Origin: Polaribacter reichenbachii
Lineage (GTDB): Bacteria; Bacteroidota; Bacteroidia; Flavobacteriales; Flavobacteriaceae
Assembly (NCBI RefSeq): GCF_001975665.1
Contig: NZ_CP019419.1
Coordinates: 3,021,501 to 3,085,500, forward strand
Direction: 5' to 3'
DNA length: 64,000 bases
Shown here piece by piece: positions 17,980-26,154 of the stretch (position 1 is its first letter; each line of letters begins with the position of its first letter). The translations under genes were made by a program, and so were the position numbers. The notes below the pieces were generated by a model. The model was not told where the DNA came from, made no database searches, and was given only the letters and a program-made list of their open reading frames with translations.

Positions 17980-19914
17980 TTATGAAATAGGAATATCAAT
18001 AATAATAGAGCTTCCTTTTCCTAAAGTGGCATCAACTTTAAAAGTACCATTTAAATGTTCTACTCTGGTTTTTATAGAACTAATGCCCATTCCGTTATTT
18101 AAATTCACTTTTTTAATGTCAAAACCTTTTCCATCATCTTCGATAATAATATTTAAGTTCTTATCATACAAAGAAATATTGATGGTCGCATTTTTAGCAT
18201 CTGCGTGTTTGATTATATTAGTTACCAATTCTTGAATAATTCTAAAAAGAGTAATTTCTAAAGTATTTTCTAAACGTTTATCTAAGCCAAAATGAATAAC
18301 TTCTATTTGAATTTTATCTGCGGATGATATTTTTTCAGCCATCATTTGTAACGCTAACAACAAACCTTGATTTGCTATAACTCCCGAATTTTTAGCGTGT
18401 GCAATTCTTCGAACTTTTAAATACGCTTCATCAATTAAATTTTCGGTTTTATTAAAAAGTTCTTTTTGATCTATTTTCTTCTTTTCTCTATTAATTTTTA
18501 AGTTCTCGAAATGTAATTTTAAAGTAGCCAAAACAGAACCTAAATTGTCATGCAAATCTTCAGCAATTCGTTTGCGTTCTTTTTCTTGGCCATCTACCAT
18601 TGCATTTATGGTAGTTATTTCTTGTTCTTTTAAAAGGGTTAGGTTTTTTATAGTTTCTAGTTCTTTTTGTTGCTCTGCTAGTTTTCTTTTTCTTTTGGAG
18701 TTTTTTAGTGATAAGGTTGCAATAATACTTATCAAAATAAGTGTTGATATTGTTGCTACTAAAAGGCCTAAATTTTGTTTTCTTTTGGCGTCTAACTCTA
18801 AAATTTCTTTTTCTTTTTCAACTGTTTTATTCTTTACTTCTAAAGAAGAAATTAAATTATTTTGATTTTTAAAATTTAAAGAAAGACTATTTTGAAAAGC
18901 TAATTTCATAGCATTAAAAGCAGAATCTTTTTTGTTTAAGCCATTATACATTTCGCTTATGTATAAATTATAAACAAATTTATTTCTTATTGGTGTTATT
19001 TTGCTTTCAAATATTTTAGCTTTATTTAAGTAATTAATTGCTTCATTGTAATTTTTGTTTTCTGTTAACTTTCGAGCAATTTCTTTAAAATTTTCATACT
19101 TATATTTATTAAAAAAAATATGATTCTTAGCTTTTAATAATTTGAGTTCATATTTTAAATTTTGTAATGCAAGTTGCGAATCATTAAAAGAATAAATAAG
19201 TGCTTTTAAATGATAATATTCGATATTTAAATTATTATTTTTTTTAAATAGATTAATTAAACTGTCTAATTTTTTAAAATTGCTTAGGCTTATTTCTGTT
19301 CTTTTGTCAAATTTAGATTTTTGATCTGTTTTTAATAAACCAATTTCATTTAAGTATATTTTGTAGGTATAGTATTTAAAAAGATATACATTGTTATTCT
19401 GACTTAAAGTAAATAACTGATGTAAATATTTTTCAATATTTACATCATTATTAACAATGCCATTTTTATATATTTTTAATATTAAAATTAAAAATTCTCT
19501 TTGTAAAAATTGGTTTTTTAGTTTTTTAGAAATTTCAAGTCCTTTGTAAGCAAAATCAAAAGCTTTTAATCGATCATTATTATACGAAATTTCATTTTCT
19601 GTAAGAATTAATAAGTCAATTAAAAGTGTTAGGTTTTCATCACGATTTTTTAAGACAATATGTTGTAATCTATCATTAACATTATGTTGTTGAAAACCAT
19701 TAGATTTTTTAATTTCAAAATATAAGCTAACTTTATTTCTTAATGTAACATTTTTTATACTGTTAATTTCTTTATAAGATTTATTGATTTTAAATTGTTG
19801 TAAATCCTGTAAAATATTATTAATAATTACTTTATCTACAAGAATTTCATTTTTTTCTTGAGTATAAAAAGCAATATTTAATAAAACTAAAAAATAAAAA
19901 ATATTATAAGACAA
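17980..19914 (-). CDS. Sensor histidine kinase (HisKA_3 type), tandem paralogue 1
   Basis: 644 residues: N-terminal signal/anchor, a long helical periplasmic region with TPR-like repeats (about 30-350), one transmembrane helix (about 385-405, ATISTLILISIIATLSL), coiled coil, HisKA_3 domain with His455 (RIAEDLHDNLGSVLATLKLH) and ATPase domain (NIIKHADAKNATI, EDDGKGFDI, GMGISSIKTRV). About 820 bp at the 3' end are almost identical to paralogue 2, while the sensor parts differ completely. Likely co-transcribed with the 172-residue gene upstream (2-bp gap) and the regulator downstream. Signal unknown. Confidence 0.88.
   Translation of the reverse strand: MSYNIFYFLVLLNIAFYTQEKNEILVDKVIINNILQDLQQFKINKSYKEINSIKNVTLRNKVSLYFEIKKSNGFQQHNVNDRLQHIVLKNRDENLTLLIDLLILTENEISYNNDRLKAFDFAYKGLEISKKLKNQFLQREFLILILKIYKNGIVNNDVNIEKYLHQLFTLSQNNNVYLFKYYTYKIYLNEIGLLKTDQKSKFDKRTEISLSNFKKLDSLINLFKKNNNLNIEYYHLKALIYSFNDSQLALQNLKYELKLLKAKNHIFFNKYKYENFKEIARKLTENKNYNEAINYLNKAKIFESKITPIRNKFVYNLYISEMYNGLNKKDSAFNAMKLAFQNSLSLNFKNQNNLISSLEVKNKTVEKEKEILELDAKRKQNLGLLVATISTLILISIIATLSLKNSKRKRKLAEQQKELETIKNLTLLKEQEITTINAMVDGQEKERKRIAEDLHDNLGSVLATLKLHFENLKINREKKKIDQKELFNKTENLIDEAYLKVRRIAHAKNSGVIANQGLLLALQMMAEKISSADKIQIEVIHFGLDKRLENTLEITLFRIIQELVTNIIKHADAKNATINISLYDKNLNIIIEDDGKGFDIKKVNLNNGMGISSIKTRVEHLNGTFKVDATLGKGSSIIIDIPIS
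17989..18810 (-). repeat. Kinase-domain direct repeat, copy 1
   Basis: It matches copy 2 at 20565-21386 with a constant offset of 2576 bp at every checked point, so there are no indels over about 820 bp and only scattered substitutions. It covers the transmembrane helix, HisKA_3 and ATPase domains. This is the signature of recent duplication or gene conversion. Confidence 0.85.
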
Positions 19915-19916
19915 GT

Positions 19917-20435
19917 TTATATTAATTTACTAGTACCAACAACGCATAATTTGGGACTTGCTGCATCAAAAGATTTTAAACTTTTAATTTCTTCTTTTAT
20001 TTGAGCAATATACTTTTCAGCTTCTTCAGTTTCTATTTCATAGGGTGTTTTATAACCACTTATTATATTTGTAAACTGATGTTCAGATACTAAAAAGGGT
20101 GAAATTTCATTTTCTTTAGCGCTTATTCTTTGACAAATTAAATATTCATCTTTTTTTAATTTTACTTTTTCTATATGATTATCATCACCATTTGTAGAAG
20201 TGAATATTTTAAAGTGAGTAAAACCATTTTTTACTTGTTCTACCTTAACAACTTTATTAATTTTTACTTTTACAGGTCCTTTATAATTTACTATTGAAAA
20301 ATCAATGGTAAAATCATCATTATTACTTGTTTTTGTAAAACTTGCATAAACACAATAGAAAGTACTTAATTCTACTGAAGCTAATACTAATTGTTTATCT
20401 GTCGAATTTAAATCTATTGATGTTCTAAAATCCAT
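19917..20435 (-). CDS. Uncharacterised 172-residue protein preceding kinase 1
   Basis: I do not recognise this protein. It lacks a signal peptide and membrane segments. The first two thirds are beta-rich (DFTIDFSIVNYKGPVKVKIN, HIEKVKLKKDEYLICQRIS) and the last third is a charged helix (ETEEAEKYIAQIKEEIKSL). It ends 2 bp before the kinase start. The 18-bp palindrome and a -7 box lie just upstream, so it heads the transcript carrying kinase 1 and probably the response regulator. It could be an accessory of the kinase or the main target of the system. Confidence 0.7.
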   Translation of the reverse strand: MDFRTSIDLNSTDKQLVLASVELSTFYCVYASFTKTSNNDDFTIDFSIVNYKGPVKVKINKVVKVEQVKNGFTHFKIFTSTNGDDNHIEKVKLKKDEYLICQRISAKENEISPFLVSEHQFTNIISGYKTPYEIETEEAEKYIAQIKEEIKSLKSFDAASPKLCVVGTSKLI

Positions 20436-20472
20436 ACTTTACGTTATTATTGGTTAGTTTTTTTTCAAAGAT

Positions 20473-20518
20473 CAAAAATATTTGTAGCAATTTTATACCT
20501 ATAAGTAGGTATACCTAG
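20473..20518 (-). promoter_or_regulatory. Promoter with palindromic operator in front of the 172-residue gene
   Basis: On the minus strand a -7 box TATTTTTG occupies 20473-20480. Fourteen bases upstream of it is ATACCTATAAGTAGGTAT (20495-20512), a perfect 7-bp inverted repeat, followed by an extra half site ATACCTAG (20511-20518). The operator occupies the -33 position, where no TTG is seen, which is what an activator-dependent promoter would look like. Read as heptamers the site is TACCTAT-AA-GTAGGTA, the 7-2-7 layout known for NarL-family regulators. Confidence 0.65.
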
Positions 20519-20555
20519 ATAAGCTAAATATAATAAAAAAATATTAGCTAATTAT

Positions 20556-22463
20556 TTAATTTACAGGAATATCAATAATAATAGAACTTCCTCTTCCTAA
20601 AGTAGCATCAACTTTAAAAGTACCATTTAAATGTTCTACTCTAGTTTTTATCGAACTGATACCCATTCCGTTATTTAAATTCACTTTTTTAATGTCAAAA
20701 CCTTTTCCATCATCTTCGATAATAATATTTAAGTTCTTATCATACAAAGAAATATTGATGGTCGCATTTTTAGCATCTGCGTGTTTGATTATATTAGTTA
20801 CCAATTCTTGAATAATTCTAAAAAGAGTAATTTCTAAAGTATTTTCTAAACGTTTATCTAAACCAAAATGAATAACTTCTATTTGAATTTTATCTGCTGA
20901 TGATATTTTTTCAGCCATCATTTGTACAGCTAACAATAAACCTTGATTTGCTATAACTCCAGCATTTTTAGCGTGTGCAATTCTTCGAACTTTTAAATAC
21001 GCTTCATCAATTAAATTTTCGGTTTTATTAAAAAGCTCTTTTTGGTCTATTTTCTTTTTCTTTCTATTAATTTTTAAGTTTTCGAAATGTAATTTTAAAG
21101 TAGCCAAAACAGAACCTAAATTGTCATGTAAATCTTCAGCAATTCGTTTGCGTTCTTTTTCTTGGCCATCTACCATTGCATTTATAGTAGTTATTTCTTG
21201 TTCTTTTAAAAGGGTTAGGTTTTTTATAGTTTCTAGCTCTTTTTGTTGCTCTGCAAGTTTTCTTTTTCTTTTAGAGTTTTTTAATGATAAGGCTGCAATA
21301 ATACTTATTAAAATAAGTGTTGATATTGTTGCTATTAAAAAGCCTAAATTTTGTTTTCTTTTAGAGTCTAATTCTAAAATTTGCTTTTCATTTTCTAGGG
21401 TATTATACTTTTCCTTGATATCTGAAATAGCAATTGATTGATTTAATAGATTTAAACTATCTTTTAATTTATTATGAACTTTTAAATAAAAAAAAGCACT
21501 ATCATTTTGTTTATTTTGCTCAAAAGCTTTTGAGATATACAAGTAATATTTAAGTTTACTTTGGTTTGCATATTGTTTGTTTTCTTTGGCTTTTTTAAAA
21601 AGTTGAATGGCTTTAGCAAAGTTTTTTTTATCAAATTCTATTCTACCAAAATTAAAATAGATCTGACTTAGAATTTCTTGAAAAAAGAAGCTATTTTCTT
21701 TTAACAATAACATTTTACTTTTGTTAAAATAATAAAAAGCGCTATCACTATTTTTATTACTAGCTAAGGTGTAAGTAGCTCCAATTATTTGGTTTGCTTT
21801 TATTTTTGCAAACTTGTTTTGAGTTTTTTCTGCAAAGTTTAGGCAACTTTTAAAATCTGATGCTTTAGGGTATTCAGTTTTATTAAAATAGGCTTTCGAA
21901 ATATTAAATCCGTTACTTAAATATTCGTACCAAAAGTTATCCCAATCAGAAGTTTTTAATAATTTAAATTCACTTAAATACTTATCAACTTTATCGTAAT
22001 TTAAAGAGTTGTTTCTTTTAAAAAAATAGTATAAAATTCTTCTTAAAGCTTCATTTATTTGAAAAATGTCATTTTTTTGCTTGGCAATATTTAAAACCTC
22101 TAGGTAGTTATTGTAAATTATTGAATCGTTGTTTTTGGTAGCATAATTTAGATAATCTGTATAATTAAGTTTTAGATTTAAGTCTTTAGTAGTATTTAAA
22201 GATTTATTGCTTAATATTTTATCTTTTGAGCCTTTTAGGTAAAAATCTGTGATATAATAATTAGCTAAATAAATTGAATCATTAGTGTTAATTTTTGACA
22301 AAACTTCTGAAGCTCTAAAAAAATTATAGCGACTTAATTCTGAATAAATTTGTTTATACAGCAGACTGTCTTTCTCTTTTTGTTGACAGAAAGAGGAACA
22401 GTTTATGAATAAGATAAATATTAAAAATAAATATTTTTTAACTAGTTTACCTTGAGTTTGCAT
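20556..22463 (-). CDS. Sensor histidine kinase (HisKA_3 type), tandem paralogue 2
   Basis: 635 residues with a signal sequence (KKYLFLIFILFINCSSFCQQ; the Cys may be a lipobox), a helical TPR-like sensor region (about 30-330), a transmembrane helix and the same kinase core as paralogue 1, phospho-acceptor His near 446. The sensor region has little in common with paralogue 1. The start at 22463 overlaps the end of the lipoprotein gene by 22 bp; a GTG at 22442 is an alternative. It is separated from the next unit downstream by a promoter and operator, so each kinase has its own transcript. Confidence 0.87.
   Translation of the reverse strand: MQTQGKLVKKYLFLIFILFINCSSFCQQKEKDSLLYKQIYSELSRYNFFRASEVLSKINTNDSIYLANYYITDFYLKGSKDKILSNKSLNTTKDLNLKLNYTDYLNYATKNNDSIIYNNYLEVLNIAKQKNDIFQINEALRRILYYFFKRNNSLNYDKVDKYLSEFKLLKTSDWDNFWYEYLSNGFNISKAYFNKTEYPKASDFKSCLNFAEKTQNKFAKIKANQIIGATYTLASNKNSDSAFYYFNKSKMLLLKENSFFFQEILSQIYFNFGRIEFDKKNFAKAIQLFKKAKENKQYANQSKLKYYLYISKAFEQNKQNDSAFFYLKVHNKLKDSLNLLNQSIAISDIKEKYNTLENEKQILELDSKRKQNLGFLIATISTLILISIIAALSLKNSKRKRKLAEQQKELETIKNLTLLKEQEITTINAMVDGQEKERKRIAEDLHDNLGSVLATLKLHFENLKINRKKKKIDQKELFNKTENLIDEAYLKVRRIAHAKNAGVIANQGLLLAVQMMAEKISSADKIQIEVIHFGLDKRLENTLEITLFRIIQELVTNIIKHADAKNATINISLYDKNLNIIIEDDGKGFDIKKVNLNNGMGISSIKTRVEHLNGTFKVDATLGRGSSIIIDIPVN
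20565..21386 (-). repeat. Kinase-domain direct repeat, copy 2
   Basis: Second copy of the roughly 820-bp nearly identical block (copy 1 at 17989-18810). Similarity fades at the coiled coil just before the transmembrane helix (EKEILELD in paralogue 1 against NEKQILELD here). Confidence 0.85.
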
Positions 22464-23011
22464 TCAATTTCTGGGGTTTCTTTATCTACATCTTGAGGAT
22501 TTTCATTTATAAAATCTATATGAAAATCTAAAACTGTGCCTTTTTTTATGATGATATTATCAGAAAATAATGTTTTATTGCTATTGTTTTTTAAAAAATA
22601 TTCTTTAGCATTTTTGTCTAAAGGATTATTTTCTAGCTTACTTTTATTTTCATCAATTTTTACAGCTAATACAAACTTTTTATCTTCTTTAAAATAGCTT
22701 ACTTTTTCGATAAGTAATTTAGGATCATTTGTAGTAAAGTTAGTGATATTAAATTCAATATCTTTTAAAGTGAAGTTTTTAGAAAACCAACCATTTCTAT
22801 CCGCATCAAATTTAATTAATAGTGCGTGCGGAATTTCATTGTTTGTTTTATCAGTAATAGTACCAAGATGAACTACTTGATGTAATTTAGAATGTATACT
22901 TGTATTAAAATATTCAATAAGTTTTCTGGGATTGTTTTCATCAACTTTGCCTTTACTAACAGAACAAGAACAAAATAATAATGTTAAACATAGAATTTTT
23001 ACAAATTTCAT
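22442..23011 (-). CDS. Small lipoprotein preceding kinase 2
   Basis: A 189-residue protein with a type II signal peptide (MKFVKILCLTLLFCSCSVS; lipidated Cys about 14-16). The mature part is polar and beta-rich (HALLIKFDADRNGWFSKNF, KKFVLAVKIDENKS, LDFHIDFINENP). No known family recognised. It overlaps the kinase 2 start, and a palindromic operator sits 53 bp upstream. Its position mirrors the unrelated 172-residue gene before kinase 1, suggesting that each small protein partners its own kinase (inference). Confidence 0.75.
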   Translation of the reverse strand: MKFVKILCLTLLFCSCSVSKGKVDENNPRKLIEYFNTSIHSKLHQVVHLGTITDKTNNEIPHALLIKFDADRNGWFSKNFTLKDIEFNITNFTTNDPKLLIEKVSYFKEDKKFVLAVKIDENKSKLENNPLDKNAKEYFLKNNSNKTLFSDNIIIKKGTVLDFHIDFINENPQDVDKETPEIECKLKVN

Positions 23012-23063
23012 TTTGAGTAGTTTTAATTTCTGTTAAATTTAAGGTATAAGTTGATAATTTAAA

Positions 23064-23081
23064 ATACCTACAACTAGGTAT
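23064..23081. promoter_or_regulatory. Palindromic operator upstream of the lipoprotein-kinase 2 unit
   Basis: ATACCTACAACTAGGTAT is a perfect 7-bp inverted repeat with a 4-bp centre. It reads as heptamers TACCTAC-AA-CTAGGTA, and the flanking bases extend the symmetry by one pair. No clear -7 box at the same distance as in the 20495 copy was found, although TAAATTTA occurs at 23034-23041. Confidence 0.6.
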
Positions 23082-23110
23082 TTTAAGACTAACTAAATAT
23101 ATGAAAAAAA

Positions 23111-23788
23111 CTATAAAGTAAAAATGGTCAATATTATACCAAAAAGAATAGCAATAAATTTCTGTAAGTTAAATTTATGGTTTTCAGTACTCTCAAATAG
23201 TATTATTGTAGAAATGTGTAAGAAAACTCCGATAATTAAAGCTGTAATCTGAGTAGAGTAGGTAGTAAAGAATGAGATTTTATCACCCAACAAAACGCCT
23301 AAGGGACTCATTAATCCGAAGAAAAATAGAAAAGAAAAGATTATTTTTTTTGAGTATTTTGTATTTATTAAAAAAGTAGTTAATACAATTGCAATCGGAA
23401 TTTTATGTACCACAATTGCCCATAATAAATTGTCACCTGAATGATGAATAGGCAAACCTTCAGAAAAAGCGTGTAAACATAAACTTATAAACAATAAGGT
23501 TGGGAAATCTTTATTATCAGAATGTAAATGGATATGCCCATGTTCTGCACCTTTAGATACCGATTCTAAAAGAGATTGTAAAATAATACCAATTAAAATG
23601 AAAATTCCTATAGATTTTACATTTGTACTTTCTGTATAGACTTCTGGCAACATATGTAAAATTGTTACAGATAAAAGGTAAGCACCACTAAAAGCCACCA
23701 ATAAACGAACAATTTTTTTACTAGGTTTCATAAATAAAACCAAAAAAGCACCAACAAAAACAGATAAAATTAATAAGATGTAATTCAC
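23111..23788 (-). CDS. ZIP-family metal transporter
   Basis: 225 residues with about eight hydrophobic helices. The metal-binding helix is visible in the segment LHAFSEGLPI with a following VVHKIPIAIVLTTFL (HAxxEG and HKxP pattern of ZIP transporters), and a histidine-rich loop HGHIHLHSD lies between helices 3 and 4. It likely imports zinc or another divalent cation across the inner membrane. The start overlaps the end of the methyltransferase gene by 4 bp, so the two are translated from one mRNA. Confidence 0.85.
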   Translation of the reverse strand: MNYILLILSVFVGAFLVLFMKPSKKIVRLLVAFSGAYLLSVTILHMLPEVYTESTNVKSIGIFILIGIILQSLLESVSKGAEHGHIHLHSDNKDFPTLLFISLCLHAFSEGLPIHHSGDNLLWAIVVHKIPIAIVLTTFLINTKYSKKIIFSFLFFFGLMSPLGVLLGDKISFFTTYSTQITALIIGVFLHISTIILFESTENHKFNLQKFIAILFGIILTIFTL

Positions 23789-24510
23789 TTGGCAACTAAA
23801 ATTAATCTATTAGAAGTTTGGCTATCAAAATCATTTAAATGATAATCTCCAAAAATATTTGTGATGGTAAAACCTACCTTTTCAAAATAGGTTTTCATTT
23901 TATTTACATCTAAATATTTTACTCTTTCTGTGTAAGAATGTTGCTCATTATCTGCAAAAAAAGAAATATTTTTTAAGATAAAACCATCCTTTATTTCTCT
24001 GGTTATATGAAAGGTAATATCATCTACCACCTTAGTTTCTTTAGGTACTAAAGTCGCTTTTACATAATCTGCATTTAAAAAATCAAACACAAAATAACCG
24101 TTATTTTTAATTCCGTTTTTAATGTTTTGTAAAATTAAAAGATCTTCATTATCATCTTCAAAATAACCAAAACTAGTAAACAAATTAAAAACAGCATCAT
24201 ATTTATTATTAAAAGGTTTACGCATATCGTGCACCTTAAAATTTAAAGAATCATTTTCAAATTCTTTGGCAATTTTTATGCTGTTTGCTGCCAAATCTCC
24301 ACCAGTAACTTTGTATCCTAAAGAATTTAAAAAAACAGAATGACGACCTTTACCACAAGGTAAATCTAGAATATGAGTAGATTTTGGTAAAGCCAAGAAC
24401 TCAGTTATATTTTTCATAAATAACTGTGCATCCTCATCATTTCTATTTTTGTATAATATAAAATAATAAGGCGTGTTAAACCAATCTGTAAACCAATCTT
24501 TTTGAGTCAT
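23785..24510 (-). CDS. Class I SAM-dependent methyltransferase
   Basis: 241 residues from MTQKDWFTDWFN at 24510, preferred over the upstream in-frame start. Motif I is ILDLPCGKGRHSVFL, followed by GYKVTGGDLAANSI (acidic residue at the end of beta2) and DAVFNLFTSFGYF. The WFNTPYYFILYKNRNDEDA beginning is typical of small-molecule methyltransferases of this group, substrate unknown. A -7 box TACTTTTG lies at 24526-24533 on the minus strand, leaving a leader of only a few bases. Confidence 0.85.
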   Translation of the reverse strand: MTQKDWFTDWFNTPYYFILYKNRNDEDAQLFMKNITEFLALPKSTHILDLPCGKGRHSVFLNSLGYKVTGGDLAANSIKIAKEFENDSLNFKVHDMRKPFNNKYDAVFNLFTSFGYFEDDNEDLLILQNIKNGIKNNGYFVFDFLNADYVKATLVPKETKVVDDITFHITREIKDGFILKNISFFADNEQHSYTERVKYLDVNKMKTYFEKVGFTITNIFGDYHLNDFDSQTSNRLILVAK

Positions 24511-24706
24511 AATTATTTTCAGTCGCAAAAGTAACTAAATCTTACTTGTCATAAAACGAATTGTTAAAATATAAGTGTTCGGTTTTTAATTTTAGTGACT
24601 AGTGCAACATCTAGACACTTTGATACAATTAATTATTGCTAATTAGTAGCCATAGTTATTCTTAAAACTTACAACATCAAACCTTAAACATCCCACTTTA
24701 AATATT

Positions 24707-24714
24707 TAACTTTG
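24707..24714 (+). promoter_or_regulatory. -7 box abutting the start of the THUMP methyltransferase gene
   Basis: TAACTTTG matches TAnnTTTG and ends 4 bp before the ATG at 24719, so transcription would begin at or next to that codon. No clear -33 TTG. Confidence 0.4.
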
Positions 24715-24718
24715 CAGT

Positions 24719-25900
24719 ATGAATAGAGATTTTAAAATGACAGCAACAACACTTTTTGGTTTAGAAGGTGTTTTGGCAGATGAACTGAAGAAATTAGGAG
24801 CGCAAGATGTTAAAGAAGCAGTTAGAAGTGTTTCTTTTAGGGGTGATAAAGGTTTTATGTACAAAGCAAATATTGCTTTAAGAACCGCTGTTCGAATTTT
24901 AAAACCTATAAAAACGTGTAAAGTTTATGATGAAGAAGATTTATACGAAGCTATTCAGAAAATAAAATGGGAAAATTATTTAGATGCAGAAGGCACTTTT
25001 GCAATTGGGGCTGTTGTTAATTCTAAGAATTTTACTAGTAATTCGCACTATATTTCTTTAAAGTCTAAAGATGCTATTGCAGATTATTTTAGACATAAAT
25101 ACCATAAGAGACCAAATGTAGATTTAAAATATCCAGATGTTAAAGTACACATTCATATTCAAAAAGATTGGTTAACGGTTTCTTTAGATTCTTCTGGTGA
25201 TTCTTTGCATAAACGTGGTTATAGAACAGCAACAAACATTGCACCAATAAACGAAGTTTTAGCAGCAGGTATGATTCTATTATCAGGTTACACTGGCGAT
25301 GAAAATTTTATAGATCCAATGTGTGGTTCAGGTACAATTCTAATTGAGGCAGCAATGATTGCCAATAATATTCCTGCAAACATCAACAGAAAACTCTTTG
25401 CTTTTGAACATTGGAAAGATTATGACGAAGATTTATATTTTACAATTCAAGATTCTTTGTTAAAGAAAATTCGTTCTTCTCATTTTAAGATTATGGGCTT
25501 TGATAAAGCACCATCTGCAGTACAAAAAGCAAAAGCCAATGTAATTTCTGCGAATTTAGAAGAGTTTATTGGTGTACATCATGTAAACTTTTTTAATTCA
25601 ACCAAAGAAGTTTTTGGTAACACTACGATTTTGTTCAACCCACCTTATGGAGAGCGTTTAAACATAGACACGCACGATTTTTATAAAAAAATAGGAGACA
25701 CCTTAAAACATAATTATCCAGGTTCTACAGCTTGGTTAATCACCTCAGATACAGATGCTTTAAAATCTGTTGGTTTACGAACTTCTAAACGAATTGCATT
25801 AAAAAATGCAGATTTAGACTGTAAATTTGTAAAATACGAATTGTATGAAGGTACTCGTAAATTTAAACCAAGAAAAAATAATTCAGAAGAAGAGGAATAA
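24719..25900 (+). CDS. THUMP-domain class I RNA methyltransferase (RlmL N-terminal-like)
   Basis: 393 residues. The N-terminal THUMP domain (about 50-160) precedes a Rossmann methyltransferase with motif I DPMCGSGTILIEAAMIA and catalytic motif NPPYGERL. This layout matches the guanine-N2 methyltransferase half of RlmL (23S rRNA G2445) and related YpsC enzymes. It lacks the second RlmK half found in Gammaproteobacteria, as is usual in Bacteroidota. Starts at ATG 24719; codon 7 (24737) is an alternative given the close -7 box. A lysine/glutamate tail (KPRKNNSEEEE) ends the protein. Confidence 0.85.
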   Translation: MNRDFKMTATTLFGLEGVLADELKKLGAQDVKEAVRSVSFRGDKGFMYKANIALRTAVRILKPIKTCKVYDEEDLYEAIQKIKWENYLDAEGTFAIGAVVNSKNFTSNSHYISLKSKDAIADYFRHKYHKRPNVDLKYPDVKVHIHIQKDWLTVSLDSSGDSLHKRGYRTATNIAPINEVLAAGMILLSGYTGDENFIDPMCGSGTILIEAAMIANNIPANINRKLFAFEHWKDYDEDLYFTIQDSLLKKIRSSHFKIMGFDKAPSAVQKAKANVISANLEEFIGVHHVNFFNSTKEVFGNTTILFNPPYGERLNIDTHDFYKKIGDTLKHNYPGSTAWLITSDTDALKSVGLRTSKRIALKNADLDCKFVKYELYEGTRKFKPRKNNSEEEE

Positions 25901-25953
25901 ATTATTACAATTTTAAGAAGCAATTATACATAGCTTTAGATTTTTGTTGATTA

Positions 25954-26100
25954 TTATTTTTAGAAGCTATTTCCTGCTTTACGCACTCGCTTTTTTCAGT
26001 TGTGTTCTCGATACAAATTTGTCAAAAAAAGCAAATTTACTCGAACAGACAACTAAAAAAGAGCTCAGACAATTGCTTCAATCAGGGCTAAACTTGTTTG
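25954..26100. repeat. Long imperfect palindrome between convergent genes
   Basis: Outer arms 25990-26011 (CTTTTTTCAGTTGT then TTCTCGA) and 26041-26062 (TCGAACAGACAACTAAAAAA) pair with few mismatches. Inside, AAATTTG (26015-26021) pairs with CAAATTT (26032-26038) around an A-rich loop. Flanks carry TTTAGAAGCTATTTCCTGCT and GCTTCAATCAGGGCTAAA. It can act as a bidirectional terminator, but the arms and the conserved-looking flanks are more elaborate than needed, which suggests a dispersed repeat family. No second copy is in this window. Confidence 0.6.
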
Positions 26101-26154
26101 CAAACTTTATTTAGAAAAAGCAGCAATTATGTCTCTAAATTAACAAAAATCTAT

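Noticed and set aside
17989..21386. Kinase repeat as an assembly artefact
   Set aside because: The N-terminal sensor halves and the preceding genes differ completely and substitutions are scattered, so the repeat is biological.
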